From assembly GCF_904849725.1 (NCBI RefSeq), contig NC_058519.1, positions 651,733,387-651,797,386 on the forward strand: DNA of 64,000 bases, in the 5' to 3' direction. The notes beneath the pieces are model-generated. The model was not told the origin of the DNA. It saw nothing but the letters and a program-made list of their open reading frames with translations, and did not search any database. Positions 11,753 through 23,653 of the stretch are shown piece after piece. The stretch comes from Hordeum vulgare subsp. vulgare. Lineage: Eukaryota; Streptophyta; Magnoliopsida; Poales; Poaceae. Made by a program: the position numbers and the translations under genes. Within the stretch, counting starts at the first letter, position 1. The number at the start of each line of letters is the position of its first letter.

Positions 11753-12895
11753 ATGCCCCAACCAAGGGACTTGGATGTTTACTATACGAGTTTGGAAGAG
11801 ATTGAAACTAGTGTTAAAGGCTTCATGTCTACACAATTTGATTATAACAGTTACTTTCGTAGGGAACTGAAGGAGCAAAATTCTTTTTTGGCTTTTACGA
11901 ATAAAGAAGTTGATTATATGGCCAAAGAATTCCTTGCGTTAAATTTTCAGTATGCTCGTCTTGAAAAATTGGTAGGCCAGATTTCTGATAAACAGGCTAC
12001 CTTAGTCAATAAAATGGCTACTAAACCTGAAATTTGTGATGAGAATCACGAAGATCTTAAAGTTCTTGGCGTGACTCCCATTGAATCCTTGTTTTGTAGT
12101 GTCAAACCTGATGATGATGGGGCTGGATATGAATCCACTTTGGTTGAAAAACGTCCCAATGATTCGGAGTCCATCTATCTTGATGCTAAAAGCATTGAAA
12201 GTGGAGTAGAAAATATCAAAACTTTGAGTAGTAATGAAATTACTACTTTGGATTTCAAGGAATTCAATTATGATAGTTGCTCCTTGATTGAATGCATTTC
12301 CTTGATGCAATCCATGCTAAACTCTCCACACGCTTATAGCCAAAACAAGGCCTTTACCGATCATATCGTCGAAGCCATGATAAAATCTCTTGAAGAGAAA
12401 CTTGAGTTGGAAGTTTCTATTCCTAGAAAGCTTCATGGTGAGTGGGAACCTACTATCAAAATCAAAATCAAAAACTATGAATGCAATGCTTTTTGTGGTT
12501 TGGGTGCTAGTGTTTCTGCGATTCCAAAGTCTTTATGTGATGTTCTAGGATTTAATGAGATTGAGGAGTGCTCTCTTAATTTGCATCTTGCGGATTCTAC
12601 TGTCAAGAAACCCATGGGAAGGATCAATGATATTCTTATTATTGCAAATAGGAACTATGTACCCGTGGATTTCATTGTGCTTGACATTGATTGCAATCCT
12701 ACATGCCCTATCATTCTTGGTAGACCTTTCCTAAGGAATATTGGTGCTATCATCGATATGAAGGAAGGGAATATTAGATTTCATTTTCCTTTAAAGAAGG
12801 GCATGGAGCATTTTCCTAGAAAGAAAATAAGATTGCCTTATGAATCCATGGTGAGGGCTACTTATGGTTTGAGCACCAAAGACGACGATACGTGA
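11753..12895 (+). CDS. Gag/retropepsin-like protein of element B (380 aa)
   Basis: Uninterrupted ORF from ATG at 11753. Residues about 1-100 are helical and charged with no zinc knuckle. Residues 220-345 match the retropepsin-like fold of plant Gypsy elements: WEPTIKIKIKNYECNAF, then CGLGASVSAIPKSL, a flap region, VPVDFIVLDID, and the conserved ILGRPFLRNIGAIID. The family motif is C-D-L-G-A-S; here residue 249 is Gly where the catalytic Asp belongs, so proteolysis is not expected. The protein ends soon after this domain, with no RT. It may serve as a structural or packaging protein, or be a relic. The open frame over 1.1 kb in an otherwise old element is worth noting. Upstream 11565-11752 is leader sequence without ORF. 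Confidence 0.8.
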   Translation: MPQPRDLDVYYTSLEEIETSVKGFMSTQFDYNSYFRRELKEQNSFLAFTNKEVDYMAKEFLALNFQYARLEKLVGQISDKQATLVNKMATKPEICDENHEDLKVLGVTPIESLFCSVKPDDDGAGYESTLVEKRPNDSESIYLDAKSIESGVENIKTLSSNEITTLDFKEFNYDSCSLIECISLMQSMLNSPHAYSQNKAFTDHIVEAMIKSLEEKLELEVSIPRKLHGEWEPTIKIKIKNYECNAFCGLGASVSAIPKSLCDVLGFNEIEECSLNLHLADSTVKKPMGRINDILIIANRNYVPVDFIVLDIDCNPTCPIILGRPFLRNIGAIIDMKEGNIRFHFPLKKGMEHFPRKKIRLPYESMVRATYGLSTKDDDT

Positions 12896-15550
12896 TTCCA
12901 TCACCTTATGCCTAGCCAAGGGCGTTAAACAATAGCGCTTGTTGGGAGGCAACCCAATGAATTATCTTTTTCTTTCTGTTTTGTTGCGTCCACACCATCA
13001 TAATTCTGTTATGATTGTGTTTTTTGTGTTTCTTTTTGTGTTTGAGCCAAGCAAAACCTTTATGACTAGTTTTGGTGATGGTTGTTTGATCCTGCTGGAA
13101 AAAGACAGAAACTTTTCGCTCACGAGATTATTTTTCATTTTTATTCAGAAAGAGATTTTGAGTTTATTCTTTTTTCTTCTGGTTGATATGCCTTTTTCCG
13201 AGGCGGTCATAAGTTTTCAGAAGTTTTGAGGTACCAGAAGTATACGAAGTATACAGATTGCTACAGACTGGTCTGTTTTTGACAGATTATGTTTTTGTTG
13301 TGTTGGTTGCTTGTTTTGATGACACTATGGATAGTATCGGGGGGTACTAGCCATGGAAAAGTGAGAATACAGTAACCTAACACCAGTATAAATAGAAATC
13401 AAGATTCCTACAGTATCTAAAGAGGTGGTTGTTGGTTTTCTTGTGCTAATGATATCATGAGTTTCTGTTTAAGTTTTGTGTTGTGAAGTTTTCAAGTTTT
13501 GGGTGATGTTCTCATGGACAAAGGGATAAAGAGTGGAAAGAGCTCAAGCTTGGGGATTCCCAAGGCATCCCAAGCCAAATTCAAGGACACCAAAAAGCCT
13601 AAGCTTGGGGATGCCCCGGGAAGGCATCCCCTCTTTCGTCTTCAATCCATTGGTAACATTAGTTGGAGCTATATTTTTATTCACCACATGATATGTGTCT
13701 TGCTTGGAGCGTCTTGTATCGTAGGAGTCTTTTCTTTTTGTTGTGTCACAATCATCCTTGCTGCACACATTTTGAGAGAGACATGCACTCATCGTGAATT
13801 TGCTAGAATGCTCATTGTGCTTCACTTGTATCTTTTGAGCTAGACAATGTTGCTCTATGTGCTTCACTTAGATCTTTTAGAGCACGGCGGTGCGTAACTT
13901 GGTAGTTGGCTTGTGCTATGAAAGTTGTCCCAAAGGTGATAGGTATCCAAAGAGGATGCAATAAAACTTCCATCTTCATGTGCATTCAGTACAAGAGAAG
14001 TTTGATTCCTCTCAATTAGTTTTGAGACGTGGATTTGGTAATATTAAAAGTCATCTTAGTAGGGTGTTGTGAATCTAGAAATACTTGTGTTGAAGTTAGT
14101 GATTCCCGTAACATGCACGTATGGTGAACCGCTATGTTAGGAAGTCGGAGCATAATTGATCTATTGATTGTCATCCTTTGTGTTGCGGTCGGGATCGCGC
14201 GATGGTTTACACCTACCAACCCTTCCCCTAGGAGTATGCATTTAGCACTTTGTTTCGATTACCAATAAAAACTTTCACAACAAGTATGTGAGTTCTTCAT
14301 TACTAATGTGAGTCCATGGTATAGATGCACTTACACCTTCCACCACTGCTAGCCTCTCTAGTACCACGCAATTTTTGCCGGTGCACAAACCCACCATATG
14401 CCTTCCTTCAAACAGCCACCATACCTACCAACTATGGCATTTTCATAGTCATTCCGAGATATATTGCCATGCCACTCCCACGGTTCCGTCTCATGACTTG
14501 TGCCGTCACTCTCATATTGCCATTGCATGATCGTAAGATAGCTAGAGAGATGTTTCAATGTCATACGCCAAGCTAGATCGTTGCACATCCCGGTACACTG
14601 CCGGAGGCATTTCCTATAGAGTCATCATCATTCTAAGCTTTGAGCTGTGAGTAAATAAAAGTGTGATGATCATCATTATTAGAGCATTGTCCCATGTGAG
14701 TAAATAAAAAAAAGAGGCCAAAGTTGCCCACATAAAAAAAAGAGAGAAAAAAAAGAGGCCAAAGAGCCCAAAAAAGAGAAAAAGAGAGAAGGGACAATGC
14801 TACTATCTCTTTCCACACTTGTGCTTCATAATAGCACCATGTTCTTCATGATTGAGAGCTTCTCGTTTTGTCACCACCATATGCTAGTGGGAATCTTTAT
14901 TATATAACTTGGCTTGTATATTCTAATGATGGGCTTCCTTAAAATTGCCCTAGGTCTTCGTGAGCAAGCAAGTTGGATGCACACCCACTAGTTCTCCTTT
15001 TGAGCTTTCACATGCTTATAGTTCTAGTGCATCCTTTGTATGGCAATCCCTACTCATTCACATTGATATCTATTAATGGGCATCTCCATAGCCCTTTGAT
15101 ACGCCGAGTCAATGTGACCATCTCCTCCTTTTTTGTCTCACAACCTCCACCACACTCTATTTCACCATAGTGCTATATCCATGGCTCACGCTCATGTATT
15201 GCGTGAGAGTTGAAAAAGGTTTGAGAAAGTAGGAGTGCGAAAACAATTACTTGGCCAATACCGGGGTTGTGCATGATTTAAATTAGTTGTGTGGGGATGA
15301 TGGAGCATAGCCAGACTATACGATTTTGTAGGGATAACTTTCTTTGGCCTTGTTATTTTGAAAGTTCATGATTACCTTGCTAGTTTGCTTGAAGTATTAT
15401 TGTTTTCATGTCAATAGCAAACTATTGTTTTGAATCTTACGGATCTGAACATTCATGTCACATGAAAGAAGTTAGAAAGGACAACTATGCTAGGTAGCAT
15501 TCCACATCAAAAAAGCAGTCTTTATCACTTCCCTACTCGAGGACGAGCAG
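12896..15550 (+). other. Non-coding internal region of element B
   Basis: About 2.65 kb between the only ORF and the polypurine tract, where a complete Gypsy element would have pol. No RT, RNase H or integrase motif is visible in any frame. It contains a hairpin cluster at 13549-13631 and a purine-rich patch at 14700-14800; otherwise I see nothing. Confidence 0.7.
13549..13631 (+). repeat. Hairpin cluster in element B RNA
   Basis: GGGGATGCC (13607-13615) and GGCATCCCC (13623-13631) form a perfect 9-bp stem with a 7-nt loop. Just upstream GCTTGGG and CCCAAGC (13549-13575) can form a 7-bp stem. The loop-side motif AGCTTGGGGATGC recurs as the polypurine tract at 15557. A packaging or dimerisation role is only a guess. 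Confidence 0.5.
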
Positions 15551-15570
15551 GAGTTAAGCTTGGGGATGCT
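15551..15570 (+). other. Polypurine tract of element B
   Basis: GAGTTAAGCTTGGGGATGCT immediately precedes the 3' LTR start TGATACG, the standard arrangement. Confidence 0.7.
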
Positions 15571-17104
15571 TGATACGTCTCCAACGTATCTATAATTTTT
15601 TATGGTTCCATGCTATTATCTTGTCAAACTTTCGATGTTTTGTATGCCTTTTATATCTTTTTTGGGACCAACTTATTAACTCAGTGCCAAGTGCCAATTC
15701 CTGCTTTTTTCCGTGTTTTTGACCCTTTTCAGAGGAGGATTTTAAACGGTGTGCAAACGGAATAAAACTTCCGAAAAGATTTTTTCCGGAACAGAAGATA
15801 CGCACGGGACTTGAGAACCAAGGCAAAGGCCACCACGGGACCCCACAAGCCCCCTAGGCGCGGCCAAGGGGGGTCGCGCCTAGCAGGCTGGTGGGCCCCC
15901 TGTGGCTCGTCTGCCCTACCTCTTCCGCCTATAAATTCAGGAAAAATACAAAACTGCGCGAGAGATCCACGAAAATACTTTTCTGCCGCCGCAAGCTTCT
16001 GTCTTCGCAAGATCCCATCTGGGGCACGTTCTGGTGCCCTGCCGGAGGGGGGATTCGGATACGGAGGGCTTCTTCATCAACACCATGACCTCTCTGATGA
16101 TGCGTGAGTAGTTCACCATAGACCTACGGGTCCGTAGCTAGTAGCTAGATGGCTTCTTCTCTCTCTTGGATCTTAAATACAAAGTTCTCCATGATCTTCA
16201 TGGAGATCTATCCAATGTAATTTTCTTTTGCAGTGTGTTTGCCGAGATCCGATGAATTGTGGATTTATGATCAGATTATCTATGAATCTTAATTGAGTTT
16301 CTTCTGATCTCTTATATGCATGATTTCATATCCTTGTAATTTTCTTCGAGTTGTGGGTTTTGTTTGGCCAACTTGATCTATGATTCTTGCAATGGCAGAA
16401 GTGCTTGGTTTTGGGTTCATACCGTGCAGTGACCTCACCCAGTGACAAAAGGGGTAACGAGGCACGCATCGTGTTGTTGCCATCAAGGGTGAAAAGATGG
16501 GGTTTACATCATTGGTTTGAGTTTATCCCTCTACATCATGTCATCTTGCTTAAGGCATTACTCTGTTCGTCATGAAATCAATACACTAGATGCGTACTGG
16601 ATAGCGGTCGATGTGTGGAGTAATAGTAGTAGATGCAGAAAGTATCGGTCTACTTGTCTCGGACGTGATGCCTATATGTATGATCATTGCCTTAGATATC
16701 GTCATGACTTTGCACGGTTCTATCAATTGCTCGACAGTAATTTGTTCACCATACCGTAATATTTCTATTTTGAGAGAAGCGTCTAGTGAACACTATGGCC
16801 CCCGGGTCTACTTCACACCATATTTTCAGCCTTACACTTTTACTTCGTTGCACTTTTCGCCTTCAGATCTCACTTTGCAATCAATCTTGAAGGGATTAAC
16901 AACCCCTTTATAGCGTTGGGTGCAAGCCTGTTTGTGTTTGCGCAGGTACTCTGGACACTTGGCTTGATTCTCCTACTGGATTGATACCTTGGTTCTCAAA
17001 CTGAGGGAAATACTTACTGCTCCTGTGCTGCATCACCCTTTCCTCTTCAAGGAAAAAACCAACGCAAGTTCAAGAGGCCGCCGGGGATTCCTGGCGCCGT
17101 AGCA
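15571..17104 (+). repeat. 3' LTR of element B
   Basis: About 1.53 kb, TGATACGTCTCC to CCGTAGCA, matching 9990-11536. Followed by GGCTC, the right target-site duplication, and then by the rest of Gypsy A's LTR. Confidence 0.9.
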
Positions 17105-17109
17105 GGCTC

Positions 17110-17375
17110 CCCTCCAGTATTTCTTCCGCCTAGTATTTTTTATATATTCCAAAATAATTCCTCGTTGATTTTCACGGCTTTTGGAGTTGTGCAGAATAGG
17201 TATCTCAAACTTGCTCCTTTTCCAGCCCAGAATTCCAGTTGCCGGCATTCTCCCTCTTCATGTAAAACTTATAAAATAAGAGAGAAAAGGCATAAGTATT
17301 CTACCATAATGTGTAATAACAGCCCATAATGCGATAAATATCAATATAAAAGCATGATGCAAAATGGACGTATCA
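17110..17375 (-). repeat. LTR of Gypsy A, 5' LTR, second part
   Basis: Continuation of 8732-9989 after element B; it matches 1336-1600 and ends GACGTATCA. Confidence 0.88.
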
Positions 17376-17548
17376 TATCTCCAAATTTTAAGAAACGACA
17401 GCTTAGATTTCTCCAAACCATAGTTCATACGTTGTCATCTCAACGGAATTACGTGGTGCCCTATTTAAAGTGAATGTAGTTATCTCTAATGCCTAACCCC
17501 AAAACGATAGTGGTAATTCGATAAGAGACATCACAGTATACACCATTG
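17376..17548 (-). mobile_element. Copia (Angela-like) integrase fragment
   Basis: Matches 55455-55613 of the full Copia element in this window (end of the integrase core) with many substitutions, including the stretches TTTAAGAAACGACAGCTT and CCCTATTTAAAGTGAATG. It is an isolated scrap cut by Gypsy A on the left and by the next LTR at 17549. Confidence 0.75.
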
Positions 17549-18452
17549 ATACGTATCCAACGTATCTGTAATTTATAAAGTATTCATGCCAATATTCTAC
17601 AACTTTCTTATACTTTGGGCAACTTTTTATACTATTTTTGGGACTAACATATTGATCCAGTGCCCAGTGCTAGTTCCTGTTTGTTGCATTTTTTTGTTTC
17701 GCAGAAAATCCATATCAAAGGAAGTCCAAACGGGATAAAAACTTACGGAGATTTTTTGGAATGTTTGTGAATTTTAGGAAGTGGAATCAATAGAAGGAGG
17801 TGCCCGAGGGGCCCACAAGCCATAGGGGCGCAACCTTAGGGGTAGGTCGCGTCGGGCCGGCTTGTGGCCACCCCGTAAGGCGGTTGGTGCCTTCGCCGCA
17901 AGAAAGCTAATATCCGGGTAAAAATCGTGTTAAAATTTCAGCCCAATCGGAGTTACGGATCTCCAAGAATTTATGAAACAGTGAAACGCCAGAATATGGA
18001 ACGCAGAAATAGAAGGAAACAGAGAGAGAGATCCAATCTCGGAGGGGCTCTCGCCCCTCCGCCACCATGGAGGCCAAGGACCAGAGGGAGAACCTCTCCC
18101 CACCTTGGGGGGAGGCCATGGAGGAGGAGGCACAAGGGGGAGCCCTCTGCCCCTCTCTCCTGGTGGTGCCGGAGTGCCACCGGGGGAACCATCGCCGCGT
18201 GATCATCTTCATCAACATCACCTTCTTCATCACCATCCTCATCTTCTTTTAGCGGTCCACTCTCCCGCACAACGTTGTAATCCCCTACTTGAATATGGTT
18301 ATTTATGCCACATATTATGATCCAATGATGTGTTGCCATCCTATGATGTTTTGAGTAGATTTCTTTTGTCCTTTGGGTTGATTGGTGATCTAGATTGGTT
18401 TGAGTTGCTTGTTTATTTTGGTGCTGTCCTATGGTGCCTTCCGTGCCGTGCA
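17549..18452 (+). mobile_element. Truncated LTR of a Gypsy-like element
   Basis: Begins TGATACGTATCCAACGTATC, the type of start seen in element B but clearly a different family. It contains a GC-rich middle and stretches such as GGGCCCACAAGCC typical of these LTRs. It stops at 18452 where an LTR terminus of type A begins, so the 3' part is missing. ORFs in the GC-rich part are LTR sequence, not genes. Confidence 0.6.
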
Positions 18453-18515
18453 CTGATGACCCACAAGTGTAGGGGATCTATCGTAGTGCTTTCGATAAGT
18501 AAGAGTGTCGAACCC
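18453..18515 (-). mobile_element. LTR terminus fragment, type A
   Basis: TGATGACCCACAAGTGTAGG and the following bases match 8732-8794, the LTR end of Gypsy A. Only about 63 bp remain before Copia sequence begins. Confidence 0.75.
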
Positions 18516-18842
18516 TTTCAACAGGAAATATAATAATAACTATTTATCATTGCCTCTTGGGCATATTTCCAACAGTCTCCCACTTGCACTAGAGTCAATA
18601 ATCTAGTCCTCACATCGCCATGCGTTTTATATTGTAATAAATCGAACACCCATACAGTTCTGATGTTGATCATGTTTTGCCCGTGGAAGAGGTTTAGTCA
18701 GCGGGTCTGCTACATTCAGATCTGTGTGCATTTTGCAAATATTCATGTCCTCTCCTTCGACGCAGTCGCGGATGAGGTTGAAGCGTCGTTTGATGTGTCG
18801 GGTCTTCTTGTGAAACCTTTGTTCCTTTGCTAAGGCAATGGC
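18516..18842 (-). mobile_element. Copia (Angela-like) fragment: LTR end plus RNase H tail
   Basis: 18516-18574 matches the LTR end ...TTTCCAACA and 18575-18842 matches 53413-53683 of the full Copia element: polypurine-tract region and the last codons of RT-RNase H. In a normal minus-strand Copia this piece would lie to the left of the integrase piece, but here it lies to the right of it, so the two scraps are not one collinear copy. Confidence 0.8.
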
Positions 18843-18846
18843 ATGA

Positions 18847-21422
18847 TGTCACGCCCAAGATGCGACCCTATCCTCAATTTGGCACGAGGGCCTCGTCAGG
18901 GATAGAAGCGCATCTCGTCGTGTCACAAGAATGGATATCGTAACAAGTACATGTACTGAAAAGAAGAGATATATATATAGAATTGGCTTACACTCGCCAC
19001 AAGCTACATCAGAGTCACCTCAGTACAATACATAACATCATGAAGAAGAGCAGGGTCCGACTACGTACGAAAACAAATGAGAAAATAAGAACGACGTCCA
19101 TCCTTGCTATCCCAGGCTGCCGGCCTGGAACCCATCCTAGATCGATGAAGAAGAAGAAGAAGAAGCAACTCCAAATGAACAATCAACGCGCTCGCGTCGA
19201 GTATCCTTTACCTGTACCTGCAACTGGTGTTGTAGTAATCTGTAAGCCACAGGGGACTCAGCAATCTCATTTCCAAAGGTATAAAGACTAGCAAAGCTTA
19301 ATGGGTGAGGCAAGGTTAAGTGGTGAGGTTGCAGCAGCGACTAAGCATATATTTGGTGGCTAAACTTACGAGTACAAGAAAGAAGAGGGGGAAGATCTAC
19401 GCATAGCGGACGTGACTACTCATGATCAAATGAATGATCCTGAACACCTACGTACGTTGGACATAACCCCACCGTGTCCTCGATCGGAGAAGGAACTCAC
19501 GAAAGAGAAAGTCACGGTTACGCACACAGTTGCCATGTTTTAATTAAGTTAACTTCAAGTTATCTAGAACCAGTGTTAAACAAAGTTTCCACGTTGCCAC
19601 ATAACCGCGGGCACGGCTTTCCAAAAAGATTTAACCCTGCAGGGGTGCTCCAACTAGTCCATCACAAATTACCACAAGCCGCATAGAAATCCTCAATCAC
19701 GAAGCTTGCGATCTCGTCAGATTCCCTAGTGAAAAACCTCAACTCTGAGATTACCCAAAGCATCACCGGAATCTCGATGCACAAGATATTCCGTCAAAGG
19801 TAAAACTAATCCAGCAAGGCTGCCCGACGTGTCGACGATCCCGATAGGAGACGCGTATCTCGTTCTCAGGACACGACGGATGAGCGATGGTTACCACGCC
19901 AAACACCGAGTTGCCCCGGGTAGCGTTAATAAAAAACTATGTTTTGGACCAACACTCATGAGGAGCACTGGCCCGGGGGTTGATTAAATTATCCTCGGGT
20001 TAATTACTCCCTATGCAGTTCATTAGTTATTAGGAAAATGTAGTACCAAAGTTGGGCCTTGCCAGACCAGCTTTAATCTAAAACGAATTATCAAGGGGGT
20101 CCCCATAACAACCCCGATCGTGTTAGGAGCGCTCGTTTATGGAACATAACACCGGTAGCCGAAACTTAGGGGCAAAGGTGGAACAAAACACCAGGCTAGA
20201 AAGGCCGAGCCTTCCACCTTTTACGAAGTATATAGGTGCATTAAATTGAATAGCATTTAACATGGTGATATGACAAGGAGCCCATGTTTTCACATGGAAG
20301 CAACTACACCTGCAACTAGCAACGCTAACAACATGGTTAAGCAAGCAGTAACATAGCCAATCAGTGGTTTGCTAGGTAGAACAGTTGAAGGTTTCATGGC
20401 ATTGTTGAGAGGCTCATATATAACATGTGATAGGCAACGAGACGTAAACGGTAGAAATGGTAAAACTAGCATGGCAATGATAGTAATGGTATCTGGGGAA
20501 ATGGTCATCTTGCCTGAGATCCCGCTTGGAAGAAGAACAACTCCGTGAAGTCGGCGAACCAACGTAGTCGAACGGGTCCTCACATTCCGACACACTTGCG
20601 GAACTCTATCGAGACAGAGCAAACCAGAAACAAACATCAACACAGATATTCACCACACGATGCACAACATGATGCACAACCTACTATGATGCATGAACAG
20701 ATCAAAATGCAAGGGATGGCATGGCAATTCACCTCACGCAAACACTACACATTAAGTGAAGCTCGATATGCAACGAGTTGCATATCGACGAAACTCCACA
20801 TTTAATTATTTAGTTCACTCCCGGTTATTTACACGCGATATTAAATGTTGTTAACATGGCAAGGGGTGAAGCGATGATCCTACCTGTCATCCTAGTCGCT
20901 TAACTCACGGGACTTAGAACGGAGCTACGGCACAAGAGACATGCAACACATGATATTATGCCATGAATGTGTCATGCATGCAAGTTACAACAACACGGGC
21001 AAGAAGAGAAAGACGCATGTGTCGCCACGGCGAGCGAAAGGGAACCACGGCGGCAAGTCGGACACGAAGCCACGGCAACGTTCCTATCCCGATAACTCGA
21101 ACAGGTATCGGTGCCAACGAATTGTGAGCGTGTGCGGGAATGCTAAATAAAGATGGGGTGATCCCGTTTATCGGGTTCCCATGTGTCGAGGGCATGGCGA
21201 AAAGGAAGAGAACGTGCAATGGGCAAACATGCGGCGCAAATATATGTTACATCTCATACATCACATGCACACGGATCACGACAACGTTCCAACGTATACC
21301 TTCGAAGCGTGCATATCGGAGCGGTTCGGGTCGGTGAAGGAGTACAAGATCGTCGTGGTCGTCGTGGAAGTACTTGTACACGGTCTCGTCGACGGTAGTC
21401 GTTCTCTTGTCGTCGGTACACG
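18847..21422. mobile_element. Truncated Gypsy-type LTR/internal region (Fatima-like), left part
   Basis: Begins TGTCACGCCCAAGATGCGAC, which I recognise as the start of a common Triticeae LTR family (Fatima-type, from memory). It runs without a long ORF to a CACTA element at 21423 and resumes at 27065. Contains a (GAA)n run at about 19149-19167. The second LTR and coding region are not in the window; orientation is uncertain. Confidence 0.55.
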
Positions 21423-21452
21423 CACTACAAGAGGAACCCCCCTACAGCAACG
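21423..21452 (+). repeat. CACTA E terminal inverted repeat, left
   Basis: CACTACAAGAGGAACCCCC, preceded by target duplication ACG. Confidence 0.85.
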
Positions 21453-22550
21453 CTATTTTCCGTATCTAAAGGTCCATATATGCGTTTTTATTGTCTTTAC
21501 CAATGATTTGGGATGTGTTGCCTTATCCAGTGTTGCTAGCGCCTAATGCAACGCTTATACTGTCGTTGGTAAAAGGGGTCGTTGCAAGAATACAACACAT
21601 AAAATCAACGTCTACAACACTTTTATACGTTTGTGCTTAATGTACATGAAGCGAAATCCCATTGCTTGCCAAAAGAGAATTTACACTTCACGTGTTGGTA
21701 CATATATCATGTGAATATTATTATTATTGTTGTTATTGTTTTTATTATTATTAATTAATGTTTCGCATAATGGTGATCGTTATGTATATCAAGTGAGGAA
21801 AAAAGAGAACATACTCACAAGAGTAAGCAATCATATATTGAATAATATTGTTGGATTACAATAGTGGATGTTACAAAAGGAACATCATCCCAACTTGATC
21901 CATAATCTGAATATTTTCTTGGGAGTGAAACTTAAACTGAAAAAAAAATCATCAACATCCCTACAACTTAACTAAGATTTAACCGAGCAACATCATCTAG
22001 CAAGAAGAGCATCCCTACAACTTAACTAAAACTAAAAGCATCCATTATCATCATCATCATGAACCGGAACATCATCATCATCATCATTGCAGTATACTTG
22101 CCACACACCCATAGAATCATCCATATATCTTCTGATTGAATCAACAAAGAAAATAATAAAATGAACTGTTAACCCACAATGAACTCACATGATGCAAGTA
22201 GTGATAGAGGCAGGTTATTAGTCACGTACAGAGGTTGATGGCCACGAAATGTATGTTTGTTCATTACAAGTTACTGACATACATAGTAGATGGAAGTACA
22301 TTCATAACCCATCTCAAGGTCATCATTGACCTATTAGTATAAAAACAATTCTACCACACTTTTGAGGGGTTCAGGTTATAGACTAAAAAACAATATCACA
22401 CCGCCTATCCTAATAAGCATGTACCTACCACAGCTTAACTTTCTCTATTTCAACATGGCACTACATTTTATAAATAATAACTAGTTCGAAGCTATTCAAG
22501 GAAATACTATTTGGTCAATTCATGTAAAGTTAATTAAGAGGTTAATTAAT

Positions 22551-22662
22551 TAGCCATCCCTTTGAATGGTAATGCTCTACTTTTGTGATTCTTGGATTGG
22601 ACGGATAAGTTAACTAGCCATCCCTTTGAGTGGTATTGCTCTACTTTTGTTATCAAAGTCCC
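22551..22662. repeat. Short tandem duplication inside CACTA E
   Basis: TAGCCATCCCTTTGAATGG and the following TGCTCTACTTTTG are repeated about 65 bp later with one or two changes. Flanking sequence (21453-23495) has no recognisable gene. Confidence 0.6.
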
Positions 22663-23495
22663 CCAAAATACGTTAAGTTGTCACACGGTTTTATAACTTT
22701 GTGTCTTGTCTAGAAGGTTGAAGCCACTACCGAATGTGGCCATTAAGCAAGTTGAGGTTACTTTTTGCAGAGAAGAAATATCATCCCAAAAGAACAGTTC
22801 CGATAGCGACTTGGAAAATAAATGCAGTGCCTAGTAGTTTACTTCATAATTAAGTAGACAAGTCATCATGGTATCAAACAAAATACATGAAAGATCTGTA
22901 GCTGATCTGCATCAGTACAGTTACACCGGCATGTAACAACATCATGTTATTTCAGCATTATTCCCTTGAAATATGTACAGTGTAGTGATGAATGTGTGGA
23001 ATAAGAAGAGAGTGTCAACCTGGTTGGTACCTTGAAGAAGGCCTTGCTCTTGAGCTAGGGGTCCAACACTCATGGACTGAAAGAAATAAGAATACCAAGA
23101 TGAAAAAACAACGAACATACCTCGTCGAACTGTAGTTGGTGACTGACGGCGAGCTCGGGGATAAGCACCATCTCCTACGGCGTCTACATGAGGGCCCTGC
23201 CGACGTCAAACTGCCAGTACAACTCAAACGCCACCACCATCCCTCTTTTGATCCCTCGCCATGCCAATCAACATTATTAGAATGCAAAACAACATGAACA
23301 GTTTCACTTCGAGTAAGACGACCTCACCATCACACTAGAATCCAAAAAAATCAGTCAGATGATTCTATTATCTCAGTATACACCATGCTTATTCATCAAT
23401 GTGTGCAATGATTCCTGCGTTCGTAATACAAGACTATAGATGTCACCATGCTTGTGTTGTACAGTCATTACAACATCTTAAAGTGTTGTATTTTA

Positions 23496-23653
23496 CTCCC
23501 TCCATTCATAAATATGTCTTTTAAGAGGTTTCACTATGGGTCTACATATGAAGCAAAATGCATGAATCTACACTCTAAAATATGGCTATATACATCTGTA
23601 TATAGTCCACTAGTGTAATCTCTAGAAAGACTTATATTTAGGAACGGAGGGGG
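23496..23653. mobile_element. Stowaway MITE (Thalos-like), 158 bp
   Basis: CTCCCTCCATTCATAAATAT at the left and its inverted partner ending GGAACGGAGGGGG at the right, flanked by TA on both sides (23494-23495, 23654-23655). Size, ends and TA duplication are those of Tc1/Mariner-type Stowaway elements. Confidence 0.88.

Larger units (their letters stand above)
9990..17104 (+). mobile_element. Non-autonomous Gypsy-like LTR retrotransposon B, inserted in LTR of A
   Basis: Two LTRs in direct orientation (9990-11536 and 15571-17104), each starting TGATACGTCTCC and ending CGTAGCA or TGTAGCA, enclose 4 kb. A tRNA-Asp-type primer site follows the first LTR and a polypurine tract precedes the second. 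The flanks GGCTG (9985-9989) and GGCTC (17105-17109) are a 5-bp target duplication with one change; the intact site is visible in the left LTR of A. The only long ORF encodes a Gag/protease-like protein; there is no RT, RNase H or integrase, so it must have used enzymes supplied by a relative. Triticeae families of this kind (Sabrina, Derami) exist; I do not assign the name. Confidence 0.88.
97..17375 (-). mobile_element. Gypsy LTR retrotransposon A (full length, interrupted by element B)
   Basis: The minus-strand order is LTR (17375 to 8732, split by element B), degenerate tRNA-Asp-type primer site, gag, protease, reverse transcriptase, RNase H, integrase, a small extra ORF, polypurine tract, LTR (1600 to 97). 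Integrase after RNase H defines the Gypsy superfamily. On the minus strand the LTRs begin TGATACGTCC and end GGGTCATCA; the left copy lacks its outermost two bases. The coding region carries five in-frame stops and two frameshifts, so the copy is dead. No matching target-site duplication is visible: the bases outside are ACATCA on the left and TATCT on the right. Resemblance to the WHAM/Sabrina-type Triticeae Gypsy group is from memory only. Confidence 0.88.

Noticed and set aside
17907..18453. Overlapping ORFs on both strands in a GC-rich block
   Set aside because: Part of a truncated LTR; no domain, all frames open because of composition.
21181..21546. 121-aa ORF crossing the left end of CACTA E
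   Set aside because: It spans the junction of host LTR and transposon at 21423 and so cannot be an ancestral gene.
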